The notes under the pieces: model-generated
The model's input: only the letters and a program-made list of their open reading frames with translations
Told to the model about the DNA's origin: nothing
Databases searched by the model: none
Assembly (NCBI GenBank): GCA_020161665.1
Contig: JAIUPA010000043.1
Coordinates: 62,001 to 126,000, forward strand
Source of the DNA: Pseudomonadota bacterium
GTDB lineage: Bacteria; Pseudomonadota; Alphaproteobacteria; Rhizobiales; Rhizobiaceae
Length of the DNA: 64,000 nt
Direction: 5' to 3'
Shown here: one piece after another, positions 1-6,705 of the stretch
How positions within the stretch are numbered: the stretch's first letter is position 1
How the letters are laid out: each line of letters opens with the position of its first letter
Made by a program: the position numbers and the translations under genes

Positions 1-122
1 CTCTGCGTAACCCGTCCGCCGCTGACAGCCAGTTCGGCCGTCTGGTGTTCGGCTTCGCCGTTACGGAAGCTCTGGGCATCTTCTCGCTGCTCGTTGCCCT
101 TCTCCTCCTGTTCGCTGTCTAA
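1..122 (+). CDS. atpE: ATP synthase F0 subunit c, C-terminal fragment
   Basis: This is the last 39 codons of subunit c, cut by the window edge, with the frame starting at base 3 and the stop TAA at 120-122. Subunit c forms the rotating proton-carrying ring of the membrane F0 sector. The segment [18 protein letters not shown] is the second transmembrane helix; its Glu in TEALGI is the proton-binding carboxylate (Asp61 in E. coli). The next genes encode the two stator subunits b' and b, so the assignment rests on both sequence and operon order. Confidence 0.95.
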   Translation, partial: LRNPSAADSQFGRLVFGFAVTEALGIFSLLVALLLLFAV

Positions 123-209
123 TTCTAGACAGTCGTAAATTTGGATCACGGCCCGCCACATGTTGCAGGCCGTGATTCTTCGCATCCGAGAATACACCTG
201 GAGGTGAGC

Positions 210-788
210 ATGTTCATCAGCCCGGCATATGCACAAACTGCGCCGGCCGAAGAAGCGACACACACGGAAACCGGCACCGCCCATGAGGCTGGTAAAGGCG
301 TGTTCCCGCCCTTCGACAGCCAGACCTACCCGTCCCAGATTCTGTGGCTGGTCATCACGTTCGGCCTTTTCTACATGCTCATGCAGAAGGTCATCGCGCC
401 CCGCATCGGCAGCATTCTTGAGCATCGTCATGATCGCATCGCTCAGGATCTGGACGAAGCCGGTCGCATGAAGGCTGAAGCCGACGCTGCCATCGAGACC
501 TATGAAAAGGAACTCGCTGCAGCCCGCGCCAAGGCCGGTTCGATTGCCGCTACGGCCCGTGCTGAAGCCAAGGCGAAGGCCGATGCTGAACGCGCTGCGA
601 TTGAGGCAGAACTCTCTGCCAAGATTTCGGCTGCTGAAGCTCGCATCGCTGACATCAAGGCTCAGGCTTTTGCCGAAGTGGGCACCATTGCCGAGGAAAC
701 TACCTCTGCAATCGTTGAGCAGCTGATCGGGGCAAAGGCCTCGGAAGGCGAACTGAAGGCTGCGGTTTCCGCCGCCAAGGAGGCCTGA
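210..788 (+). CDS. atpF2: ATP synthase F0 subunit b' (192 aa)
   Basis: Peripheral-stalk subunit b' of F0F1 ATP synthase, which pairs with b to hold F1 against rotation. I start it at ATG 210, which has a GGAGGTG ribosome site just upstream; an in-frame start at 141 would add 23 residues with no similarity to the family. Residues 1-43 are a polar, Ala/Thr-rich leader, residues about 44-62 ([14 protein letters not shown]) are the single membrane helix, and the rest is a long Ala/Glu/Lys-rich coiled coil. It ends 2 bases before atpF. Having both b' and b is usual in alphaproteobacteria and photosynthetic bacteria. Confidence 0.94.
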   Translation: MFISPAYAQTAPAEEATHTETGTAHEAGKGVFPPFDSQTYPSQILWLVITFGLFYMLMQKVIAPRIGSILEHRHDRIAQDLDEAGRMKAEADAAIETYEKELAAARAKAGSIAATARAEAKAKADAERAAIEAELSAKISAAEARIADIKAQAFAEVGTIAEETTSAIVEQLIGAKASEGELKAAVSAAKEA

Positions 789-790
789 TC

Positions 791-1276
791 ATGCATTTCG
801 ACGCTACATTTTTCGCAACCGTCGGCCTGTTCCTGTTCTTCGCCCTCGTCATCTTCCTGAAGGTGCCGGGCAAGCTGGGCAAGGCTCTTGATGAGCGCGC
901 TGCAAAGATTGAAGCGGAACTTGGCGAAGCCAAGCGCCTGCGTGAGGAAGCAACGCTCCTGCTGGCCGAGTACCAGAAGAAGCGCAAGGATGCCGAAGCT
1001 GAAGCTGCTGGCATCGTGGCTGCTGCCGAGCGCGAAGCCGCTGCTCTGACCGCTGAAGCCCGTCAGAAGACCGAAGAATTCGTGACCCGCCGCAACGCGC
1101 TGACCGAGCAGAAGATCAAGCAGGCCGAGACGGAAGCCGTCAACGCCGTGCGTGCCGCTGCTGTTGATCTCGCTGTGGCTGCCGCGGAAAAGGTTTTGTC
1201 TGGCAAGGCAGATGCAGGCGTTCAGGCCGATCTGTTCAAGTCGGCTCTGGGTGAAGTTTCGGCTCGCCTGAACTGA
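791..1276 (+). CDS. atpF: ATP synthase F0 subunit b (161 aa)
   Basis: Second stator subunit of the ATP synthase. The N-terminal hydrophobic stretch (residues about 5-23, FATVGLFLFFALVIFL) is the membrane anchor, followed by KVPGKLGKALDERAAKIEAEL and a continuous amphipathic coiled coil. Its AAGGAGG ribosome site lies inside the last codons of b' (about 778-784), so the two are probably translationally coupled. It is the last gene of the F0 operon: a strong terminator follows within 20 bases, and the next gene is on the opposite strand. The F1 genes are not next to it, which is the normal split arrangement in this order. Confidence 0.95.
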   Translation: MHFDATFFATVGLFLFFALVIFLKVPGKLGKALDERAAKIEAELGEAKRLREEATLLLAEYQKKRKDAEAEAAGIVAAAEREAAALTAEARQKTEEFVTRRNALTEQKIKQAETEAVNAVRAAAVDLAVAAAEKVLSGKADAGVQADLFKSALGEVSARLN

Positions 1277-1293
1277 TCCGGTTGCACTGATTT

Positions 1294-1330
1294 AAAAAGG
1301 CGGGTTGCGAAAGCAGCCCGCCTTTTTTTT
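1294..1330. terminator. Bidirectional Rho-independent terminator between atpF and rnhB
   Basis: A 10-bp stem (GGCGGGTTGC pairing with GCAGCCCGCC, one G-U pair) with a GAAA tetraloop is followed by eight T on the plus strand and preceded by five A, so it can work in both directions. The plus-strand T run runs into the stop codon of the convergent rnhB gene. Confidence 0.93.
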
Positions 1331-2006
1331 ACGCGTCGTCTCGCCGCAGCGGCCGGAAACTCATGCGATGCAGCGGGCAGGGGCCTTCCGCCTCGAGGGC
1401 GGCCTTGTGGGTGGGCGTCGGATATCCGGCATGTTTGGCAAAGCCATAGGCGGGGTAGAAGGTATCGGCGCGCTTCATCATCCGGTCACGCGTCACCTTG
1501 GCGAGGATCGAGGCGGCGGCAATCGACACACTGCGACTGTCGCCTTTAACCACCGCACGCGACGGCAGGCCGGTACCCGGCGGAACATCCTTGCCATCCG
1601 ACAGCACGAAGCGGGCAGCCATGGGCAGCGAAAGCACCGAGCGGCGCATGGCATCAAGGCTTGCCTTGCGAATGTCCGTATCATCGATGCGTTGCGGGCC
1701 TGAAGACGCGATGGAGACAGCAAGCGCCGACTGCAGGATCACATCAAACAAGGCCTCGCGCTGCGCCTCGCTCAGCTTCTTGGAATCGTTGAGGCCCGGC
1801 GGGATATTGTCCGGATCGAGAATGACGGCCGCCGCGACCACCGGACCGGCCAGCGGCCCGCGCCCGGCCTCGTCCGTGCCCGCCACCGGCCAGTAACCAT
1901 AAGCCTTGGCTTCCAGTTCCAGTGAAAAATCCGGCGTCCCTTGAACCGGCGAGGGCGGCAGGTCATCAAAAAGAACGGGAGAATCGGAGGAGCGACGCTT
2001 TTTCAT
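1329..2006 (-). CDS. rnhB: Ribonuclease HII (225 aa)
   Basis: RNase HII cleaves RNA in RNA-DNA hybrids and nicks at single ribonucleotides in DNA. The family signature [14 protein letters not shown] supplies the first two acidic active-site residues. [24 protein letters not shown] and the late [17 protein letters not shown] motif are all present. I start at ATG 2006 (MKKRRSS...); an in-frame start at 2078 would add 24 basic residues of no known family content. A GGAGG lies about 18 bases upstream of this ATG, rather far, so the start is not certain. It converges on atpF and shares its terminator. Confidence 0.92.
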   Translation of the reverse strand: MKKRRSSDSPVLFDDLPPSPVQGTPDFSLELEAKAYGYWPVAGTDEAGRGPLAGPVVAAAVILDPDNIPPGLNDSKKLSEAQREALFDVILQSALAVSIASSGPQRIDDTDIRKASLDAMRRSVLSLPMAARFVLSDGKDVPPGTGLPSRAVVKGDSRSVSIAAASILAKVTRDRMMKRADTFYPAYGFAKHAGYPTPTHKAALEAEGPCPLHRMSFRPLRRDDA

Positions 2007-2089
2007 GCGGCGAAATTCGCAGCTCCTCCGATCTCCCGCAAGCCCCGGCTGACAGGGAGTTTTGCGGCGGACCCTCACCAGCCATGGGC

Positions 2090-2147
2090 CTCGGGCGAGG
2101 CGGTGGGAGCTCTGCCCGAGTGATCCGGTCGAGGCAGCAACCGGATC
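2090..2147 (-). other. Two tandem hairpins upstream of rnhB
   Basis: The 183-base gap between the radical SAM gene and rnhB, both read from the minus strand, holds two adjacent inverted repeats: GATCCGGT/ACCGGATC (8-bp stem, 10-base loop, 2122-2147) and CTCGGGC/GCCCGAG (7-bp stem, 17-base loop, 2090-2120), separated by one base. Neither has a T tract, so they do not look like a simple terminator. They could be a structured leader of rnhB, a small RNA or an RNA-processing site. I do not recognise a riboswitch family. Confidence 0.4.
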
Positions 2148-2189
2148 AGACCCGCACCGCGACAGGGACGCGCTGCGGAAGACGAAGAC

Positions 2190-3347
2190 TTACAGAAATG
2201 ACAATTGCACCCCGCTGCCATTCGGCGGTGTGAAAAGATCGTCGCGCATATGAAGACCACGCCGATGGAGTTCGAGGCGCTTGGTGGCCAGTTCGAAACG
2301 GCGGTTGATCTGCCAGGCGTAGGGTCCGGCACCCTTCATGCGCTTGCCGAATTCGGCGTCGTAATCCTTACCGCCGCGCATGGAGCGGATGAGCGACATG
2401 ACGTGCCGGTAGCGGTCCGGATAGTGGCGCAGCAACCAGTCACGAAACAGCGGACTGACCTCGAAAGGCAGACGCAACAGCACGTAACCGGCTTCTGAGG
2501 CCCCGGCGGTCTTGGCCGCTTCCAGCAGACGTTCAATCTCATGGTCATTGAGCGCCGGAATGATCGGTGCCGTCAGTACGCCGGTCGGAATACCTGCCCC
2601 GGTGAGGATGCGAATAGCTTCAAGCCGACGGCTCGGCGTCGAAGCGCGCGGCTCCATCAGGCGCGAAAGCTTGCGGTCCAGCGTCGTCAGCGAAATGGCG
2701 ACCTTCGCCAGTCCCTGTTCGGCCATGGGAGCCAGAAAATCGATGTCGCGCAGAATCATCGCCGACTTGGTGACAATGGCGACTGGATGGCGCGCCGCCG
2801 CCAGCACTTCGAGGATCTGGCGCATGATCCGCCATTCCTTTTCGATGGGCTGGTAGGGATCGGTGTTCGTGCCGATGGCGATCGTGCGCGGCTTGTAGCC
2901 CGGCTTGGAAAGCTCGCGCTCCAGAAGACGTGGCGCGTCGGGCTTGGCAAAGAGCTTGGCTTCGAAATCAAGCCCCGCCGAAAGCCCCATATAGCTGTGG
3001 GTTGGACGGGCAAAGCAATAGATGCAGCCATGCTCGCAGCCGCGATAGGGATTGATCGAGCGGTCAAAGGGAATGTCGGGCGATTCATTGCGGGTTATGA
3101 TGGCGCGCGGCTTTTCCACCTGCACAAAGGTCTGGAATGGCTCCAGCGTTTCAAAGGTCTGCCAGCCATCATCGAAGACTTCCGTCTCCTGCGGCTCAAA
3201 ACGACCAGCCGGGTTGAGGGCCGCACCACGACCCCGCCGCCTGTCTTCCTCGACGCGCAGGCCCGAGGCACAAAGCAGCGCTTCGGCCATATCTGCCGTG
3301 TTGGCAGGCGCAAATGCGGCCTGCCCTGAAAGGGTTGGCTGGTTCAT
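2190..3347 (-). CDS. PA0069-family radical SAM protein, SplB-like (385 aa)
   Basis: A radical SAM enzyme of the PA0069 group, related to spore photoproduct lyase SplB. The cluster-binding motif CEHGCIYC (Cys104, Cys108, Cys111; CxxxCxxC) follows INPYRG, and GTNTDPYQPIE and VAIVTKS are further family landmarks of the TIM-barrel. The biochemical substrate is not known. Start at ATG 3347 with AGGAG 8 bases upstream. The promoter region carries an exact GAAC-N7-GAAC LexA-type box over the likely -35 element, which suggests an SOS-induced repair role. From memory, SplB-like genes also occur beside the imuAB-dnaE2 mutagenesis cassette in rhizobia. The gene is divergent from the glycosyltransferase-like gene at 3473. 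Confidence 0.85.
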   Translation of the reverse strand: MNQPTLSGQAAFAPANTADMAEALLCASGLRVEEDRRRGRGAALNPAGRFEPQETEVFDDGWQTFETLEPFQTFVQVEKPRAIITRNESPDIPFDRSINPYRGCEHGCIYCFARPTHSYMGLSAGLDFEAKLFAKPDAPRLLERELSKPGYKPRTIAIGTNTDPYQPIEKEWRIMRQILEVLAAARHPVAIVTKSAMILRDIDFLAPMAEQGLAKVAISLTTLDRKLSRLMEPRASTPSRRLEAIRILTGAGIPTGVLTAPIIPALNDHEIERLLEAAKTAGASEAGYVLLRLPFEVSPLFRDWLLRHYPDRYRHVMSLIRSMRGGKDYDAEFGKRMKGAGPYAWQINRRFELATKRLELHRRGLHMRDDLFTPPNGSGVQLSFL

Positions 3348-3383
3348 GAAAAGCTCCTGCGGCTTGCCGCTCGAATGACTTTA

Positions 3384-3416
3384 TTCCTAGTCAGGAAACG
3401 AGAACAATGCAAGAAC
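3384..3416 (-). promoter_or_regulatory. Candidate LexA (SOS) box and promoter of the radical SAM gene
   Basis: On the minus strand, GTTC-TTGCATT-GTTC (3402-3416) exactly matches the alphaproteobacterial LexA direct repeat GTTC-N7-GTTC. Inside it, TTGCAT (3407-3412) can act as a -35 element. After a 17-base spacer comes TAGGAA (3384-3389) as a plausible -10. The AGGAG ribosome site and ATG 3347 follow in order. A repressor bound here would cover the -35 region. Confidence 0.65.
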
Positions 3417-3472
3417 AAAATTGCGCCGGTCAGGCAATGGCAATTCCTGTTGCGATGCGATAAGGGTGACAT

Positions 3473-3988
3473 ATGCTAACTGTGTTGATGGAATGCCATA
3501 ATCAGGAGCCGGAGTTGGCCCACACGTTGTCCGTCCTCGTGACGGGCGCGGTGGAAGGGCTTGTGAGCGATGTGGTGGTGCTCGATCATGGCTCGGCGGA
3601 TGGTACGGAGCGCGTTGCCGAAGCTGCGGGTTGCCGCTTTCATCGCGACTGGGATCTGGCGGGACTGATCGCCACGGTGCGCGGTGACTGGTTGCTTTTG
3701 ATCGAGCCGGGTGCCCGCCCGCAATATGGCTGGGTCGATGAACTGGCCGAATATATCACGTTGAACGCTGGTCCGGCGCGCTTCTCGCCGTCGCGCACCT
3801 TCCGCCGCCCGTTTCTGAAGCGCCTGTTCCAGCCCGCCGCGCCGCTCGAAAGCGGCTTTGTGCTGTCCAAGCGGGAGGCGCAAAGTGCGGCCCGTGCAGG
3901 CATGTCGCTGGCTGAACTGACACAGGGCATCAAGACGCGTCGTCTCACCTGCGAGATGATCCCCGCCTGGGCCATGCGCGGGCGTTAG
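3473..3988 (+). CDS. Glycosyltransferase family 2-like protein, short (171 aa)
   Basis: The first 60 residues look like the nucleotide-binding half of a GT-A fold: a beta strand (MLTVLMECHNQEPELAHTL), then VVVLDHGSADGTERVAEAAGCRF, which resembles the usual D-x-S-x-D-G-T motif. GDWLLLIEPGARPQYGW resembles the next strand and metal-binding region. At 171 residues it lacks most of an acceptor domain and has no membrane helix, so it may be a small stand-alone transferase or an inactive relative. Start at ATG 3473, with AAGGGTGA upstream. It is divergent from the radical SAM gene, sharing the 125-base promoter region. Confidence 0.6.
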   Translation: MLTVLMECHNQEPELAHTLSVLVTGAVEGLVSDVVVLDHGSADGTERVAEAAGCRFHRDWDLAGLIATVRGDWLLLIEPGARPQYGWVDELAEYITLNAGPARFSPSRTFRRPFLKRLFQPAAPLESGFVLSKREAQSAARAGMSLAELTQGIKTRRLTCEMIPAWAMRGR

Positions 3989-4324
3989 TGCCGACCGAAA
4001 TTCAGGTTTCGGCCGTGTCGCGCAGCCCCGAAATACGCCTCTATTTTCGGATATGCGCGAGGATATGGTGAACATTACCCATTTGGACGGCGCAAAACTT
4101 CGATGAATACTGGAAGCATCTGCGGTTGCGTGCTCCGATTTCCCCTAGTCGACTCTCACTGAAGATTGGCACGATGCAGGATCCGCTTATATCGTTGATG
4201 TGTTATGTAAAATTTCTGTATTATCGATGAGCGCGTCAGACGCTTTCCGGTGACTTGGCATTTTAACGTCGATACTAATTTTTAAATTTATTCATCTGGT
4301 TAGGTGTTTTCTCGGAGGTGGTGA
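3989..4324. other. AT-rich 336-base gap, no gene seen
   Basis: From about 4080 the composition shifts sharply from GC-rich to AT-rich and stays low through the next gene. I see no convincing ORF, terminator or RNA gene. TAATTTTTAAATTTATTC around 4277-4294 is the kind of sequence that could contain a promoter for the orphan gene at 4325. The composition change suggests the left edge of acquired DNA lies in this gap. Confidence 0.5.
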
Positions 4325-5245
4325 ATGCCTATATCATTGTGGTTTTTTGTATTCACAGCGTTCGTATTCGGACTGCAGCTTGTACCTATTATTGGCGCGG
4401 TGCTGATGATCCTTGGGGCGATGATTTGGCCAATCCTAACCGTTAATCTGGGCTTTGCGGGCGTCGCTCTTGAGGTTTTGTCAGGGTCAATCCATCGCCG
4501 TTGGCTTATTCTACCGGTGATCTACTTTGGCGGAAACTTAGCTTTGGCGGCGATGAGCCATTATCAGCTATGGAAATTGGAAAACCGCCTCGAAGCCGTT
4601 AACGCTGACGTCACTATAGCATTCGATCCAGGCAGTGTCCTCATCGTCAATTCTGAGAACACTGTGCTAGCCTCCATGCCAACATCACTGCTGAGCGACT
4701 TTGATATCCCAATCGTTTATGAAAAAAACCCCGATGGCAGGAGTCCGATTTTTGCATTGCGAATGGCGGTCGATCCCGTGTGTAAGCGACTTTGGAAAGC
4801 GACAGGAAAGCAACGCCTGGAAAACATGCCGTCTGGCTATATCGAGAATGGCAAACTGGTGAATGGGATGTGCGTTTCGCGTAGGTCGGAGACGCCCGGG
4901 GGCTCATCAAAAGTAACCGTCTCAGTCAGTTCATCAACGTCATATGAAACTTTTTTGCTTCCCTATGAGGAGCATACAATATCGATAAATCGAGACAATC
5001 AGATCGTAAAAACTCTGATCATCGCCGAGGCTAGGCCGCTCACCTGGGTGCCGCTTCCTATTGCCGGTTGCTTTCCCGACACATCAGGATCGAATTGCTA
5101 TTACGAGCTTTTCCGCATTTTTCCTGCCATGGTGACAGGTGGAGAAAAGAACCTGACGGCGTTGATGGCGAGAGTACTCGGGTTACATCCCGGTGCAGCT
5201 AGTTCACGAAGGCAAAAAATAGCAACCCAAAGCGCAAATCTCTGA
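4325..5245 (+). CDS. Orphan low-GC membrane protein (306 aa), function unknown
   Basis: I do not recognise a family. Residues about 1-85 contain three hydrophobic stretches (LWFFVFTAFVFGLQLVPIIG, VLMILGAMIWPILTVNLGFAGVALEVL as one or two, and WLILPVIYFGGNLALAAM), so the N-terminus is membrane-embedded. Residues about 95-290 are a mostly polar, Ser/Thr-rich domain with Cys at positions such as VDPVCKRLW, NGMCVSRR, IAGCFPD and SNCYYELF, which could pair as disulfides if exported. Base composition (about 40-50% GC by eye) and codon use (TTA, ATA, AGT) differ from all neighbours. Start ATG 4325 has GGAGG 10 bases upstream. It sits alone between conserved genes, which suggests horizontal acquisition. 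Confidence 0.75.
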   Translation: MPISLWFFVFTAFVFGLQLVPIIGAVLMILGAMIWPILTVNLGFAGVALEVLSGSIHRRWLILPVIYFGGNLALAAMSHYQLWKLENRLEAVNADVTIAFDPGSVLIVNSENTVLASMPTSLLSDFDIPIVYEKNPDGRSPIFALRMAVDPVCKRLWKATGKQRLENMPSGYIENGKLVNGMCVSRRSETPGGSSKVTVSVSSSTSYETFLLPYEEHTISINRDNQIVKTLIIAEARPLTWVPLPIAGCFPDTSGSNCYYELFRIFPAMVTGGEKNLTALMARVLGLHPGAASSRRQKIATQSANL

Positions 5246-5276
5246 ACCGACGACGTTATCGGACTCAATGCGACGA

Positions 5277-5822
5277 TTAGCCCTTGCGGCGTAGATGCTC
5301 GTCAAGCCGCGGCATGATTTCCACGAAATTGCAGGGCCGGTGACGGTAGTCGAGCTGGTCTTTCAAAATACCGTCCCAGCCATCCTTGCAGGCCCCCGGC
5401 GATCCCGGCAGGCAGAACACGAAGACCGTGCCGATCAGCCCCGCCGTGGCGCGCGACTGGATGGTGGACGTGCCGATCTTGTCGAAGGAAATGCGGTGGA
5501 AGACCTGCGAAAACCCGTCCATGCGCTTGGAAAACAGCGGCTCAAGGGCTTCCGGGGTCACGTCGCGCCCGGTAAAGCCGGTGCCCCCCGTGGTGATGAT
5601 CACATCAGCGGCCCCGGTTTCCACCCAGCCCGTGACGGTCTGGCGAATGGCCTCGATATCGTCGGCCACAATGGCGCGCGCGGTAAGGCGGTGCCCGGCT
5701 TCGGCAATGCGCGTGGTAAGAACATCGCCGGAGCGATCATCGGCAAGCGTGCGCGTGTCGGAAACGGTCAGCACAGCGATGGACAGTGCAATGAACGGCT
5801 TGTCGGAGGTATCGCCTGTCAT
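5277..5822 (-). CDS. moaB: Molybdenum cofactor biosynthesis protein B (181 aa)
   Basis: MoaB/MogA-like enzyme of the MoCF fold, which adenylates molybdopterin or binds it during molybdenum cofactor synthesis. The motif VIITTGGTGFTGRDVTPEAL is the classic molybdopterin-binding loop, and FCLPGSPGACKDGWDGIL is the second family signature. Length is typical of MoaB. Its ATG (5820-5822) overlaps the stop codon of ispE by 4 bases, so it is the last gene of an ispB-TPR-ispE-moaB unit. The molybdate transporter modABC is elsewhere in this window (30.6-33.2 kb). Confidence 0.93.
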   Translation of the reverse strand: MTGDTSDKPFIALSIAVLTVSDTRTLADDRSGDVLTTRIAEAGHRLTARAIVADDIEAIRQTVTGWVETGAADVIITTGGTGFTGRDVTPEALEPLFSKRMDGFSQVFHRISFDKIGTSTIQSRATAGLIGTVFVFCLPGSPGACKDGWDGILKDQLDYRHRPCNFVEIMPRLDEHLRRKG

Positions 5823-6694
5823 TCCCTGTCTCCCGAAATGGTGGTCACGGCCTGAACATACCAGTCGGGCTGCGCGGCCTTGAGGTTGCGTTCCGCCGCC
5901 CGCGCCGCCTCGATGGTCTCGAAAAGGCCGAAGCAGGTGGCACCCGAACCGGACATGCGGGCCAGATGCGCGCCGGTGAGGTTCAGGAGCGTGAGAATAC
6001 GGCTGATATCGGGAACAAGCTGGCGCGCCGCCGCTTCCAGATCATTGCGCTGCCCTGCCAGAAACTCGCTCCATTCCGGCAGCGAAAAGCGGCCTGGAAC
6101 ATCCGACATCGGCGGATTGTCGCGCCGGGTCAGGCGGCGGAAAATCTCGGGCGTTGAAACGGGTTTCAGCGGGTTGACGAGGAGAAGGGCAAGCGCTGGC
6201 AGGCTGGCAACGGGCGAGAGAGCCTCGCCAATGCCGCGGGCGATGAGCGGTCGCCCCTCAAGACACATCGGCACGTCTGCGCCAAGAGAAAGGCCAATCC
6301 GGGCGAGCGCCTCGGCGGGAAGAGGGCTTTGCCAAAGGCGAGACAGGGCGCGCAGCGTGGCCGCCGCATCGGCAGAACCGCCGCCAATGCCGGAGGCAAT
6401 CGGCAGGTTCTTTTCCAGATGCAGCGCCACCGGCGGTGCCACGCCGCCCTCAGCCAGAATGGCAGCGCGCAGCGTATCGCGGGCGCGGGTCACGAGATTG
6501 TCGGTTTCGGATTCAAGCGGCGCAGAAAACGGTCCGGAAATCGTGAAGCGGTCGGCCTCAGCATTCAGCGCAATCAGTGTATCGCCCCGGTCGGCAAAGG
6601 TCACAAGGCTGTCGAGAAGGTGGTAGCCATCCTCGCGCTGGCCGGTCACATGCAGCGCGAGGTTAATCTTGGCAGGGGCGCTTTCGCTGATCAT
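5819..6694 (-). CDS. ispE: 4-diphosphocytidyl-2-C-methyl-D-erythritol kinase (291 aa)
   Basis: GHMP-family kinase of the MEP isoprenoid pathway; it phosphorylates CDP-methylerythritol in the cytoplasm. The N-terminal APAKINLALHVTGQREDGYH motif, the GHMP loop LPIASGIGGGSADAAATLRAL and the late LARMSGSGATCFGLF motif are intact. I use ATG 6694. A TTG at 6709, which overlaps the stop codon of the upstream TPR gene in a TTGA arrangement, is an equally possible coupled start adding five residues; neither has a strong ribosome site. dxs, the first enzyme of the same pathway, is at 43.7-45.6 kb. Confidence 0.92.
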   Translation of the reverse strand: MISESAPAKINLALHVTGQREDGYHLLDSLVTFADRGDTLIALNAEADRFTISGPFSAPLESETDNLVTRARDTLRAAILAEGGVAPPVALHLEKNLPIASGIGGGSADAAATLRALSRLWQSPLPAEALARIGLSLGADVPMCLEGRPLIARGIGEALSPVASLPALALLLVNPLKPVSTPEIFRRLTRRDNPPMSDVPGRFSLPEWSEFLAGQRNDLEAAARQLVPDISRILTLLNLTGAHLARMSGSGATCFGLFETIEAARAAERNLKAAQPDWYVQAVTTISGDRE

Positions 6695-6705
6695 CGCAGC
6701 CGGGA

